A stretch of 64,000 bases of DNA, taken from the NCBI RefSeq assembly GCF_000092865.1, contig NC_014151.1:1116001-1180000 (forward strand), in the 5' to 3' direction. The position numbers and the translations under genes are program-made. Origin of the DNA: Cellulomonas flavigena DSM 20109. Lineage in GTDB: Bacteria; Actinomycetota; Actinomycetes; Actinomycetales; Cellulomonadaceae. This document shows, in pieces, positions 19,270-28,149 of this stretch (its first letter is position 1; every line of letters begins with the position of its first letter). The notes beneath the pieces were generated by a model, which saw only the letters and a list, made by a program, of their open reading frames with translations, searched no databases and had not been told where the DNA came from.

Positions 19270-20561
19270 GCGAGCCGTTCGACGCCGTCGACGTCATCGT
19301 CGCCAAGCGCGACGGGCGTCGGCTGAGCGACGCGCAGATCGACTGGGTGATCGACGCGTACACGCGCGGTGCGGTGGCCGACGAGCAGATGAGCGCGCTG
19401 GCGATGGCGATCCTGCTCAACGGCATGGACCGTGCGGAGATCGCGCGCTGGACGGCCGCGATGATCGCCAGCGGCGAGCGCATGGACTTCGCGGGCCTGT
19501 CGCGCCCGACGGCGGACAAGCACTCGACCGGTGGTGTCGGCGACAAGATCACGCTGCCGCTCGCGCCGCTCGTCGCGGTCTTCGACGTCGCGGTGCCGCA
19601 GCTGTCGGGCCGCGGCCTGGGCCACACGGGCGGCACGCTCGACAAGCTCGAGTCGATCCCCGGGTGGCGCGCCGCCCTGAGCAACGACGAGATGCTGCGC
19701 CAGCTCAACGACGTGGGCGCGGTCATCTGCCAGGCCGGTTCCGGGCTGGCGCCCGCGGACCGCAAGCTCTACGCGCTGCGGGACGTCACCGGCACGGTCG
19801 AGGCGATCCCGCTGATCGCCAGCTCGATCATGAGCAAGAAGATCGCCGAGGGCACGGGGTCGCTGGTGCTCGACGTCAAGGTCGGCTCGGGCGCGTTCAT
19901 GAAGGACGCCGAGCGCGCGGGCGAGCTGGCGCGCACCATGGTCGAGCTCGGCACGGACGCGGGCGTGCGGACGGTCGCGCTGCTGACCGACATGTCCGTG
20001 CCGCTGGGCCTGACAGCGGGCAACGCGCTCGAGGTGCGCGAGTCCGTCGAGGTGCTCGCGGGCGGCGGGCCGGCGGACGTCGTCGAGCTCACGGTCGCCC
20101 TCGCGCGCGAGATGCTCGACGCTGCCGGGCGTCCCGACGCGGACCCCGCGGCTGCGCTCGCCGACGGTCGCGCGATGGACGTGTGGCGCCGCATGGTCGC
20201 GGCGCAGGGCGGCGACCCGGACGCGCCGCTGCCGTGGGCGCGCGAGACCGAGCAGGTCCTCTCGCCGGCCGACGGCGTGCTGACGACGCTCGACGCGTAC
20301 GCCGTGGGCGTCGCCGCGTGGCGCCTGGGCGCGGGCCGCGCGCGCAAGGAGGACCCCGTGCAGGCGGGCGCGGGTGTCGAGATCCACGCGCGCCCCGGGG
20401 ACGCCGTGCGCGCGGGCCAGCCGCTGCTCACGCTCCACACCGACACCCCCGAGCGGTTCACGCGCGCGCGCGAGGCGCTGGTGGACGGCGTCGTCGTCGA
20501 CCCGGCCGGGACCCCGGGTGCACGGGGAGCGCTCGTCCTCGACCGCGTCGCCGCGGGCTGA
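19266..20561 (+). CDS. deoA: Thymidine phosphorylase
   Basis: 431 residues. It splits thymidine (and deoxyuridine from Cdd) into base and deoxyribose 1-phosphate. The phosphate-binding signature KHSTGGVGDKITLPLAPL (about residues 80-97), GRGLGHTGGTLDKLES and the C-terminal KEDPVQAGAGVEIHA domain are present. The length fits pyrimidine-nucleoside phosphorylases of this type. The ATG overlaps the cdd stop as ATGA. Its product is the substrate for a phosphopentomutase and then DeoC. Confidence 0.95.
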   Translation: MSEPFDAVDVIVAKRDGRRLSDAQIDWVIDAYTRGAVADEQMSALAMAILLNGMDRAEIARWTAAMIASGERMDFAGLSRPTADKHSTGGVGDKITLPLAPLVAVFDVAVPQLSGRGLGHTGGTLDKLESIPGWRAALSNDEMLRQLNDVGAVICQAGSGLAPADRKLYALRDVTGTVEAIPLIASSIMSKKIAEGTGSLVLDVKVGSGAFMKDAERAGELARTMVELGTDAGVRTVALLTDMSVPLGLTAGNALEVRESVEVLAGGGPADVVELTVALAREMLDAAGRPDADPAAALADGRAMDVWRRMVAAQGGDPDAPLPWARETEQVLSPADGVLTTLDAYAVGVAAWRLGAGRARKEDPVQAGAGVEIHARPGDAVRAGQPLLTLHTDTPERFTRAREALVDGVVVDPAGTPGARGALVLDRVAAG

Positions 20562-20641
20562 CGCAGCACGGGTCGCGGGCGCCGCGCCCGCGGGCCACGA
20601 TGAGGACGACCCTGCCCACCGACCGACCACCTGGAGGAGCC

Positions 20642-20869
20642 ATGAGCACCGTCCCCGGATCCGACGCCTGGCGCGACGCCGGCCTCGTCCCGGTCGAGGA
20701 GGCACCGTTGCGCCTGACGGACGTCGACGAGTCCGACGTGCCCGACCCGCGCGATGCGGAGGAGTACGCGCCGCCGTTCCCGCGGGCCGACCGTGACGGG
20801 TCGGCCGAGGAGGCCGACGTGGTGGAGCAGTCGGCGGAGGTCCCGCTGGACGAGGAACCCGACGCGTGA
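20642..20869 (+). CDS. Small acidic protein of unknown function in the salvage operon
   Basis: 75 residues, unrecognised. It is rich in Asp and Glu with many Pro and no hydrophobic segment, so it is probably a soluble, partly disordered cytoplasmic protein. Support for reality: GGAGGAG just upstream of the ATG, and a stop that overlaps the add GTG as GTGA. It follows deoA after 80 bases. Possible roles are a partner of the adenosine deaminase or a translation-coupling leader; nothing in the sequence decides. Confidence 0.65.
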   Translation: MSTVPGSDAWRDAGLVPVEEAPLRLTDVDESDVPDPRDAEEYAPPFPRADRDGSAEEADVVEQSAEVPLDEEPDA

Positions 20870-21981
20870 CCGCTGACGACGTCCCGGACCTGGGCACCGT
20901 CCTGCGCGAGCTGCCCAAGGTCCTCCTGCACGACCACCTCGACGGCGGGCTGCGGCCGGCGACGGTCCTCGAGCTCGCGGCCGAGGTCGGTCACGAGCTC
21001 CCCGCGACCGACGCGCAGGCGCTGGGCGCGTGGTTCCGGGACGCCGCGGACTCGGGCTCCCTGCCCCGCTACCTCGAGACGTTCGTCCACACCCTGGCGG
21101 TCATGCAGACCGTCGAGGGTCTGCGGCGCGTCGCGCGCGAGGCGGTGCTCGACCTGGCCGCCGACGGCGTCGTGTACGCCGAGCAGCGCTACGCCCCGGA
21201 GCAGCACCTGCAGGCGGGTCTCACGCTGCAGCAGGTGGTCGACGCGGTGCGTGCGGGTCTCGCCGAGGGCATGCAGCTCGCCGCGGCCGACGGTCACGAG
21301 ATCCGGGTGACGCAGGTCCTGTGCGCGATGCGCCAGGCGGACCGGGCGGCGGAGATCGCGGCGCTCGCGCTGGCGAACCGCGACGTGGACGTCGTGGGCT
21401 TCGACATCGCCGGCCCGGAGGAGGGGTTCGGGCCGTCGCGGCACGCCACGGCGTTCCGGCTGCTGCGCGACGCGTGCTTCCCGGCCACGGTGCACGCGGG
21501 GGAGGCCGCCGGGCTCGACTCGGTCGCCCAGGCCCTGCACGTCGCGGGCGCCGTGCGCCTGGGCCACGGCGTGCGGCTCGCGGACGACGTGCACGAGGAC
21601 CCCGACGGCGGGTGGCGGCTGGGTGTGCTCGCGCACTGGGTGCGCGACCGGCGCGTGCCGCTGGAGCTGTGCCCGTCGTCCAACGTGCAGACCGGCGCGG
21701 CGCCCTCGGTCGCGGACCACCCGGTCACCCTGCTGCGCCGTGCCGGCTTCGAGGTCACCGTGAGCACCGACAACCGCCTGCAGTCCGGGACGTCGCTGTC
21801 CCGCGAGCTCGGGCTGCTCGTGCGCGAGGCCGGCTGGAGTCTCGACGACGTCGTCGACGTGCAGGTCACGGCGGCCCGGCACGCGTTCCTGCACGAGGAC
21901 GAGCGCCGCGCGCTCGTCGACCGCATCGTCCGTCCGGCGGCCGCGCCGGGCACCGACCGCCCCGGGAGGCACCGCGCATGA
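20866..21981 (+). CDS. add: Adenosine deaminase
   Basis: 371 residues. It deaminates adenosine and deoxyadenosine to inosine forms that purine nucleoside phosphorylase can split. Zinc-site HxH in [10 protein letters not shown] (about residues 19-28), TVHAGEA with the catalytic Glu (about 206-212), [14 protein letters not shown] and STDNRLQSG (about 304-312) are all present. GTG start overlapping the preceding stop; the own stop overlaps the deoC ATG. Confidence 0.95.
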   Translation: MTADDVPDLGTVLRELPKVLLHDHLDGGLRPATVLELAAEVGHELPATDAQALGAWFRDAADSGSLPRYLETFVHTLAVMQTVEGLRRVAREAVLDLAADGVVYAEQRYAPEQHLQAGLTLQQVVDAVRAGLAEGMQLAAADGHEIRVTQVLCAMRQADRAAEIAALALANRDVDVVGFDIAGPEEGFGPSRHATAFRLLRDACFPATVHAGEAAGLDSVAQALHVAGAVRLGHGVRLADDVHEDPDGGWRLGVLAHWVRDRRVPLELCPSSNVQTGAAPSVADHPVTLLRRAGFEVTVSTDNRLQSGTSLSRELGLLVREAGWSLDDVVDVQVTAARHAFLHEDERRALVDRIVRPAAAPGTDRPGRHRA

Positions 21982-22694
21982 CCACCGACGACACCACCTC
22001 GCAGCCCGTGCTCGACGCGGTCGGGCTCGCCCGGCTGGTCGACCACACGCTGCTCAAGCCGGAGGCGACGCGCGCCGACGTCGAGGCGCTCGTCGCGGAG
22101 GGGGTGCGGCTCGGTGCGTACTCGGTGTGCGTGTCGCCGTCGTTCCTGCCGCTGGAGGTCCCGGTGGGGCTCGACGGCGAGCCGGACCTGCTGGTCGCCA
22201 CGGTCTGCGGGTTCCCGTCCGGCAAGCACCACAGCGAGGTCAAGGCGGCGGAGGCCGCGCGCGCGGTGCGCGACGGGGCCCACGAGGTCGACATGGTGAT
22301 CGACGTCGGTGCGGCCAAGGAGGGGCGGTTCGCCGACGTGGCGGCCGACATCGCAGCGGTCCGCGACGCGGTGCCCGCACCGACCGTGCTCAAGGTCATC
22401 ATCGAGTCCGCCGCGCTGAGCGACGACGAGATCGTCGAGGTGTGCCGTGCGGCCGAGGCGTCGGGGGCGGACTTCGTCAAGACGTCGACCGGGTTCCACC
22501 CGGCAGGTGGGGCGAGCGTGCATGCGGTGCGTCTGATGGCGCGGACCGTGGGCGGCCGGCTCGGGGTCAAGGCGTCCGGCGGCGTCCGCACGGCCGCCGA
22601 CGCGGTCGCGATGGTCGAGGCCGGGGCGACCCGGCTGGGCCTGTCGGGGACGGCCGCGGTGCTCGCGGGCCTCACGGCGGACGGCGACTACTGA
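21978..22694 (+). CDS. deoC: Deoxyribose-phosphate aldolase
   Basis: 238 residues. It cleaves deoxyribose 5-phosphate to glyceraldehyde 3-phosphate and acetaldehyde. The Schiff-base Lys lies in DFVKTSTGF (about residues 167-175), the second conserved Lys in VKASGGVRT, and [10 protein letters not shown] and DMVIDVGA are also typical. The ATG overlaps the add stop. Last gene of the operon. Its acetaldehyde could be consumed by the AdhE encoded about 23 kb away (inference). Confidence 0.95.
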   Translation: MTTDDTTSQPVLDAVGLARLVDHTLLKPEATRADVEALVAEGVRLGAYSVCVSPSFLPLEVPVGLDGEPDLLVATVCGFPSGKHHSEVKAAEAARAVRDGAHEVDMVIDVGAAKEGRFADVAADIAAVRDAVPAPTVLKVIIESAALSDDEIVEVCRAAEASGADFVKTSTGFHPAGGASVHAVRLMARTVGGRLGVKASGGVRTAADAVAMVEAGATRLGLSGTAAVLAGLTADGDY

Positions 22695-22804
22695 GCGTGG
22701 TTCGTCCCGTTCCGGCGTCGGTGAGCCGCCCGTCGGCCATGAGAGAGGCGTGAGAGTTCGTCGTCCAGCCGGGTGAATCCCGCTGATCCCGGACGAAACG
22801 GGCG

Positions 22805-22833
22805 TTGACTTGTGGCCGCAGGTCGGACGATGG
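22805..22833 (+). promoter_or_regulatory. Candidate promoter upstream of the Svx-like gene
   Basis: TTGACT at 22805-22810 is a good -35, followed after 17 bases by the weak -10 CGATGG (or after 15 by GACGAT). The deoC to 22949 gap (254 bases) shows nothing else I can name. Confidence 0.3.
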
Positions 22834-22948
22834 TGGACGGTCGTCCGGTTCGATGGGCTCGTGGCCGACGACCACCGACGTCACGAGCAGGTGCACCCGG
22901 TCCGGACGACCACGCCGTGCGCACCCGCGGGGAGGAGACGCACGCGTC

Positions 22949-25327
22949 ATGGGCCGGTTCAGGCGCGGCACGCTCGTCGTGGCGCTCGTCGTCGCGTTCG
23001 TGCTGGGAGCGGTCCTCGCGACGGCGCTCGGCACCGGCGTCGCCGGCCCCAAGGACCTGGTCGTGCCCGACGGGTGGCGCACCGCGTGGCGGAGCGCGCA
23101 CGTGGTCGAGGGCGACGACGTCGCGCTGGCGTGGGGGGACCGTGCCGGTGAGGACCCGACCGCGGCACCCGAGGGCCTGAGGTTCGACCCCGACGTCGTG
23201 CTCGCCCAGCTCGAGGCGCTGCACGCGCTCGACGTCGACGCGCTCGGGCTCGGTGCCCCCGGTGGCCCGCTCGCGACGCGCAAGCTCCTCGTGGTCGTCG
23301 ACGGCACGTGGAGCGCGGGCCCGGGCGCGACGGCGGACATGGCCCCCGTCGTCGGCGGCGGCCTCTCGGTGGGGGCCGACGCCGTCCCCCTGACGCAGGG
23401 CGCCGTGGTCGACGGCGTGGCGCTGCTGCGGGTGCGGCCCGAGGTGCTGGCGGGCTCGGTGGGTGACGACGCGCCGGCGTCGGACGCCGGTGGCGTGGTG
23501 GCCGCGACGAGGGACGCCACCCCGCACGCCACCCCGGACGCCACCGCCGGCGCGCGGGCGCGTGCCCCGCAGGGCACGCCCTGGGAGCTGGCACGCGGCG
23601 TCGCCGAGACCCTGCAGCACCTCACCGAGGCCGCCCACCCGGGCCACGGCCTGACGCCCGAGGCGGCCGACGTGCTGCGTCCGGCCGCGTCGGCCTACCT
23701 CGCGACGTACGCGGTGCGCGGCGAGCACGCCGACGTCTCCGACCACGTCCTGGCACCACAGCTAGCGTGGGGCAGCCCCCGCCACGGGGCCGCCGGGTGG
23801 CTGCTCCTGCAGCACCTGGCCGACCGCGAGTCGCCGACGCTGGTGCAGCGGCTCTGGACCGAGTCCCTCGAGACCGAGCACGTGCTCGCGGCGTACGCGC
23901 GGCTCACGCAGTCGGACGCCTCCGGTCTCAACCGGCGCGTCGCCCAGTACGCGATGCGCGCCGCCGTGGCGGACGTGTCCGGCGCGGGCGGCCCCGGGGA
24001 CCTCCTGGAGCGGCTGGACCCCGTCCTCGTCGCCCACCGCACGACGCCCACCGAGGCCGTGCCCGACGACCCGGGGCACCACCGTGTCACCGGGGCCTTC
24101 GCCCCGGCGGCCTACGGCTACACGGTGGTGCGGCTCACGCCCGACGGATCGGGCGCGGACGTGCGCGTGCGGGTGCGCGGGCACGCCGAGGAGCTCGCCG
24201 GCAAGGACCCCGGCTGGAGCTTCGGGCTCGTCGCCGTCGGCGCGAGCGGGCCGCGGTACGGCCCGGTGACCGAAGCCGTCGACGGCGAGCTGCGCCTTGC
24301 GCTGCACCCGGGCGAGGACGAGCTGTACCTCGTGGTCGCCGCGACGCCGACGCGGGTCGTGGCGCCCACCGCCGAGGGCTTCGCCCGCACGACGCGCTAC
24401 CCGTACGAGTTCCGGGTCGCCGGGGCCGCCGTCGCCGAGCCCGACGTCGCGGACGTCGCAGGCGGGCACGCCCACCCGAACGGCGGCGGCTGGGTCGCGG
24501 ACGACGCGGACGTCGACCCGGCGGCGTACGTCGCCGCCGGGGCCGTGGTGCGCGGCGACGCGACGGTCGGCCCCGGCGTCCGGCTCGAGGGACGCGCGTG
24601 GGTCGAGGCCGGTGCGGAGCTCACGGGCGACGTGGTGGTCCGGGACGCCGCCGTCGTGCGGGGCACGGCGCGCCTGACCGGTCACGTCCTCGTCGGCGGT
24701 GACGCGGTCGTCGGTTTCGCGTGCGACGCGGGCGCCTACACGTCCTACCGGCCCACCGCGACGTGCGACCCGGGCGCGGTCGACACCGACGTCAACACGG
24801 TCGTCATGCCGTTCGCGCCGAGCGACACCCGGCTGAGCACCGCCGCCGCCACCATCGCACCGTCCCCCGAGCCGGCACCCGGGCAGACTCCCACGCCCGC
24901 CCCGGCGTCCGCCGACGCACCGTCCCCGTCGGGGCCCGCCACGACGCCCGACACCGTCCCGCCGCCCGCCGCCGCCACGTCGCCCGGGGTGGCCGCGCCG
25001 CCTGCCGCCGTGCCTGCGGGCGCCTGCACCGCCTCGTACCAGGTGGTGACCTCGTGGCCCGGCGGGTTGCAGGTCCAGCTCGTCGTCACCGCGACCACGT
25101 CGGGCGTCAACGGCTGGGTGCTGACGTGGACGCAGCCGCTCGGCCTGGAGATGGCCGACTCGTGGGGCGCGGAGATCACGCGCAGCGGGCGCACCGTCAC
25201 GGCCGAGAACCTGTCGTGGAACGGGTCGATCGCGAACGGCGGCAGCGTGACGCTCGGGTTCAACGCCGCCGCGGAGGGCGAGAGCGCCCTGGAGGTCCCG
25301 CAGGTGCGCTGCGAGCACACCGGCTGA
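22949..25327 (+). CDS. Secreted Svx-like (DUF6055) protein with beta-helix repeats and CBM2
   Basis: 792 residues. GGAGGAG lies 11 bases before the ATG. Order: signal peptide (about 1-30); a domain resembling DUF6055/Svx proteins (DGWRTAWRSAHVV, DDVALAWGD, then HGAAGWLLLQHLADR); a hydrophobic-turn repeat segment after HPNGGGWVADDA with hexapeptide-like turns typical of a left-handed beta-helix (about 515-595); a Pro/Thr/Ala linker (about 630-690); and a C-terminal family 2 carbohydrate-binding module starting CTASYQVVTSWPGGLQV, with Trp residues in NGWVLTWTQP and SWNGSIANGGS. Where Svx proteins have HExxH I see WELARGVAETLQH, so a protease activity is doubtful. Probably an extracellular protein targeted to plant polysaccharide. 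Confidence 0.7.
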   Translation: MGRFRRGTLVVALVVAFVLGAVLATALGTGVAGPKDLVVPDGWRTAWRSAHVVEGDDVALAWGDRAGEDPTAAPEGLRFDPDVVLAQLEALHALDVDALGLGAPGGPLATRKLLVVVDGTWSAGPGATADMAPVVGGGLSVGADAVPLTQGAVVDGVALLRVRPEVLAGSVGDDAPASDAGGVVAATRDATPHATPDATAGARARAPQGTPWELARGVAETLQHLTEAAHPGHGLTPEAADVLRPAASAYLATYAVRGEHADVSDHVLAPQLAWGSPRHGAAGWLLLQHLADRESPTLVQRLWTESLETEHVLAAYARLTQSDASGLNRRVAQYAMRAAVADVSGAGGPGDLLERLDPVLVAHRTTPTEAVPDDPGHHRVTGAFAPAAYGYTVVRLTPDGSGADVRVRVRGHAEELAGKDPGWSFGLVAVGASGPRYGPVTEAVDGELRLALHPGEDELYLVVAATPTRVVAPTAEGFARTTRYPYEFRVAGAAVAEPDVADVAGGHAHPNGGGWVADDADVDPAAYVAAGAVVRGDATVGPGVRLEGRAWVEAGAELTGDVVVRDAAVVRGTARLTGHVLVGGDAVVGFACDAGAYTSYRPTATCDPGAVDTDVNTVVMPFAPSDTRLSTAAATIAPSPEPAPGQTPTPAPASADAPSPSGPATTPDTVPPPAAATSPGVAAPPAAVPAGACTASYQVVTSWPGGLQVQLVVTATTSGVNGWVLTWTQPLGLEMADSWGAEITRSGRTVTAENLSWNGSIANGGSVTLGFNAAAEGESALEVPQVRCEHTG

Positions 25328-25335
25328 CGTCCGCC

Positions 25336-27180
25336 TCAGGGGCGGTCGAGGCCCAGGGCCGTGCGCACGTCCCGTGCGAGGTGGTCGAGCCGTTCGCGCG
25401 CCGTGCGGTGCGCGGCGTCCAGTGCGTCGCGGTCGGCGTCGCGGGCGACGTCCACGACGACCTCCAGGTACGCCTTCACCTTCGGCTCGGTGCCCGAGGG
25501 GCGCACGACGACGCGCGTCCCGTCGGCGGTCAGCAGGCGCAGCCCGTCCGTCGGCGGCAGACCGCCACGCTCGTCGTCGGTGCCCGCCGCGAGGTCGACC
25601 ACCTGCACGACGGGAGAGCCCACCAGGGTCGTCGGCGGCGACTCGCGCAGTGCGGTCATGGTGGCACCGATGCGGCCGAGGTCCGCGAACCGTGCGCTCA
25701 CCTGCCCGGTGGCGTGCAGGCCGTGCGCGCGCGCGAGGTCGTCGAGCGCGTCGACGAGCGTGCGACCCTCGGCGGCGAGCCGTGCCGCGAGGTCGCACAC
25801 GCGGACCGCGGCGGAGATGCCGTCCTTGTCGCGCACGTGCGCCGGGTCGACGCAGTAGCCGAGGGCCTCCTCGTACCCGAACACCAGGCCGTCGACGCGG
25901 GAGATCCACTTGAAGCCGGTGAGCGTGGACGCGAACCGCAGGCCCGCGCCGGTGGCGACCGCCTCCAGCAGGCGCGACGAGACGATCGAGCACGCGAGCG
26001 TCGCCCCCGCCGGGTCCCCGGCGGCCCGGGTGCGCGCGGCGGCGTCCGCGCCGAGCAGCGCGCCCACCTCGTCACCCGTCAGCATCCGCCAGCCGTCGGC
26101 CTGCGGGGTCTGCGGTCCCACCGCGGCGCGGTGGGCGCGCGGGTCGAGCACGGCCACGGCACACCGGTCCGCGTCGGGGTCGACCGCGACGACGAGGTCC
26201 GCGCGCAGCGACGCCGCGAGGGCCAGCGCCAGGTCCGTCGCCCCCGGCTCCTCCGGGTTGGGGAACGCGACGGTGGGGAAGTCGGGGTCGGGCTCGGCCT
26301 GCTCGGGGACGAGCGTGACGTCCGTGAACCCTGCGCGCGCGAGCACGTCCTGCGCGACACGGCCGCCCACGCCGTGCAGCGGTGTGAGCACGACCGTGAG
26401 GTCCGCGCGCGCCCGGGGGTCGCCGCCGGGGGCGACGGCGGCGGCGTCACGCGCGTACGCGTCGACGACCTCCTCGCCCAGCGTCGTCCAGCCCGACGAC
26501 GCGCGCGGCACGGACGCGACCGACGGCACCCGCGCGATCTCGGCAGCGATCGCCGCGTCGGCGGGCGGCACGATCTGTGCGCCCTGCCCGGCGTCGGTGA
26601 CCACGCGGCCGCCCAGGTAGACCTTGTAGCCGTTGTCCTGCGGCGGGTTGTGCGACGCGGTGACCATGACGCCCGCGTCCGCGTCGAAGCGCCGCACCGC
26701 GGACGCCAGGACCGGCGTGGGCAGCGCACGCGGTAGCAGCAGCACGTCGATGCCGACGGCCGTCATGACCGCGGCCGTGTCGAGCGCGAAGCGGTGCGAG
26801 TTGTGCCGCGCGTCGTACCCGACGACCACGCGCGGCGCGGGCACGACACCCTCGAGCTCGCCGCGCAGGAAGTGCGCGAGACCGGCCGCGGCGCGGATGA
26901 CGACCGCGCGGTTCATGCGGTGCGGACCGCCGCCGAGCGCGCCGCGCAGACCGGCCGTGCCGAACTGCAGGAGCCCGGAGAACCGGTCGGCGAGCTCGGC
27001 GCGGGCGACGCGCGCGTCGGCCCGCGCGAGGTCCGCCTCCGGAGCGGCGGCGCCCTCGGGGGGGGCGTCGCGCGCGACCCGCAGCAGTCGGGTCAGCTCC
27101 GCCGCGGTGTCCGGGTCCGGGTCGTCCGCGACCCACTCCTCGACGCGTGCGGCCAGGTCCCCGAGGTCGTCGGTGCTCAC
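25336..27180 (-). CDS. pmmB: Phospho-sugar mutase, PGM2/PmmB type
   Basis: 614 residues of the alpha-D-phosphohexomutase family. The phosphoserine loop is VTASHNPPQDNGYK (Ser176), the metal loop DPDADRCA (about 330), and the C-terminal phosphate-binding loop RPSGTEPKVKAY. The segment FGTAGLRGALGGGPHRMN (73-90) is typical of the PGM2/PmmB subgroup, some of whose members are phosphopentomutases. It lies next to punA and the salvage operon, where no deoB is seen. GTG start supported by a leaderless -10 box. It converges with the Svx-like gene with only eight bases between stops. Confidence 0.9.
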   Translation of the reverse strand: MSTDDLGDLAARVEEWVADDPDPDTAAELTRLLRVARDAPPEGAAAPEADLARADARVARAELADRFSGLLQFGTAGLRGALGGGPHRMNRAVVIRAAAGLAHFLRGELEGVVPAPRVVVGYDARHNSHRFALDTAAVMTAVGIDVLLLPRALPTPVLASAVRRFDADAGVMVTASHNPPQDNGYKVYLGGRVVTDAGQGAQIVPPADAAIAAEIARVPSVASVPRASSGWTTLGEEVVDAYARDAAAVAPGGDPRARADLTVVLTPLHGVGGRVAQDVLARAGFTDVTLVPEQAEPDPDFPTVAFPNPEEPGATDLALALAASLRADLVVAVDPDADRCAVAVLDPRAHRAAVGPQTPQADGWRMLTGDEVGALLGADAAARTRAAGDPAGATLACSIVSSRLLEAVATGAGLRFASTLTGFKWISRVDGLVFGYEEALGYCVDPAHVRDKDGISAAVRVCDLAARLAAEGRTLVDALDDLARAHGLHATGQVSARFADLGRIGATMTALRESPPTTLVGSPVVQVVDLAAGTDDERGGLPPTDGLRLLTADGTRVVVRPSGTEPKVKAYLEVVVDVARDADRDALDAAHRTARERLDHLARDVRTALGLDRP

Positions 27181-27186
27181 CCGTCC

Positions 27187-27192
27187 AACCTA
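27187..27192 (-). promoter_or_regulatory. -10 box TAGGTT of pmmB, leaderless layout
   Basis: Minus-strand TAGGTT ends 6 bases before the GTG start at 27180, inside the short gap to the punA stop. Confidence 0.5.
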
Positions 27193-27231
27193 GCGACGCG
27201 TGCGCCCCACGGCACCGTCAGTGCGTGCGCC

Positions 27232-28107
27232 TCACAACCGCCGCACCACGTCGGCCAGCAGCGCGCTGATCCGCGGGCCCGCGGCCCGCCCGGCGGCCAG
27301 CACCTCGGCGTGGTCCAGCGGCTCGGGACTGATGCCCGCGGCCAGGTTGGTGACCAGGGAGATGCCGAGCACCTCCAGGCCCGCGTGGCGCGCCGCGATG
27401 GCCTCGAGCGTCGTCGACATGCCGACCAGGTCGCCTCCGAGACGGCCTGCCATCGCGACCTCGGCCGGTGTCTCGTAGTGCGGCCCGGGGAACTGCACGT
27501 ACACGCCCTCGTCCAGCGTCGCGTCGACCTCGCGTGCCACCGCGCGCAGCCGCGCCGAGTACAGGTCCGTCAGGTCGACGAACGTCGCGCCCTCCAGCGG
27601 CGACGTCGCCGTGAGGTTGAGGTGGTCGCGGATGAGGACCGGCGTGCCCGGCCCCCACGCGAGGTTCAGCCCGCCGCAGCCGTTGGTCAGCACCACGGTC
27701 GACGCGCCCGTCGCAGCGGCCGTGCGCACGCCGTGCACGACGCGCCGCACGCCCCGGCCCTCGTACAGGTGCGTGCGCGACCCGAGCACGAGCGCGTGCC
27801 GGTCGGGCCGGTCGCCCTCGCCCGCGATGCGCACCGAGCGCAGCGTCCCGACGTGCCCCGCCACCGCGGGCCGCCCGAAGCCGGGCACCTCGTGGCTCGG
27901 CAGCTCGGCGACCGTCTCGCCCAGCAGGTCCGCCGCCCCGCCCCAGCCGGACCCGAGGACGAGCGCGACGTCGTGCTTCTCCACGCCCGTGCGGCGGGCG
28001 ATCACCTCCGCGGCCAGGCGGGCCACGTCGAACGGGTCCGTCGTCGGGTCGTCGAGGCTGGGCACGGCGCCGCCGGTGAGGTCGCGGGCGGGGGAGACGT
28101 CACTCAT
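27232..28107 (-). CDS. punA: Purine nucleoside phosphorylase
   Basis: 291 residues of the trimeric class II type. It phosphorolyses inosine and guanosine and their deoxy forms. Motifs: [11 protein letters not shown] (about residues 50-60), SRTHLYEG with the phosphate-site His (about 110-117), [21 protein letters not shown] (about 206-218), VGMSTTLEA and SLVTNLAAG. The start is the ATG of MSDVSPAR, supported by a leaderless box; the frame is open further upstream but enters the divergent lpdA gene. It acts downstream of Add, and the pentose 1-phosphate passes to the neighbouring mutase. Confidence 0.95.
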   Translation of the reverse strand: MSDVSPARDLTGGAVPSLDDPTTDPFDVARLAAEVIARRTGVEKHDVALVLGSGWGGAADLLGETVAELPSHEVPGFGRPAVAGHVGTLRSVRIAGEGDRPDRHALVLGSRTHLYEGRGVRRVVHGVRTAAATGASTVVLTNGCGGLNLAWGPGTPVLIRDHLNLTATSPLEGATFVDLTDLYSARLRAVAREVDATLDEGVYVQFPGPHYETPAEVAMAGRLGGDLVGMSTTLEAIAARHAGLEVLGISLVTNLAAGISPEPLDHAEVLAAGRAAGPRISALLADVVRRL

Positions 28108-28114
28108 GGGCAAC

Positions 28115-28120
28115 AGGCTA
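28115..28120 (-). promoter_or_regulatory. -10 box TAGCCT of punA, leaderless layout
   Basis: Minus-strand TAGCCT ends 7 bases before the ATG at 28107. It lies in a 42-base gap to the divergent lpdA start, so both promoters are packed together. Confidence 0.55.
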
Positions 28121-28149
28121 ACGGTGGGACGGCACGGCAGGATGGTGCC

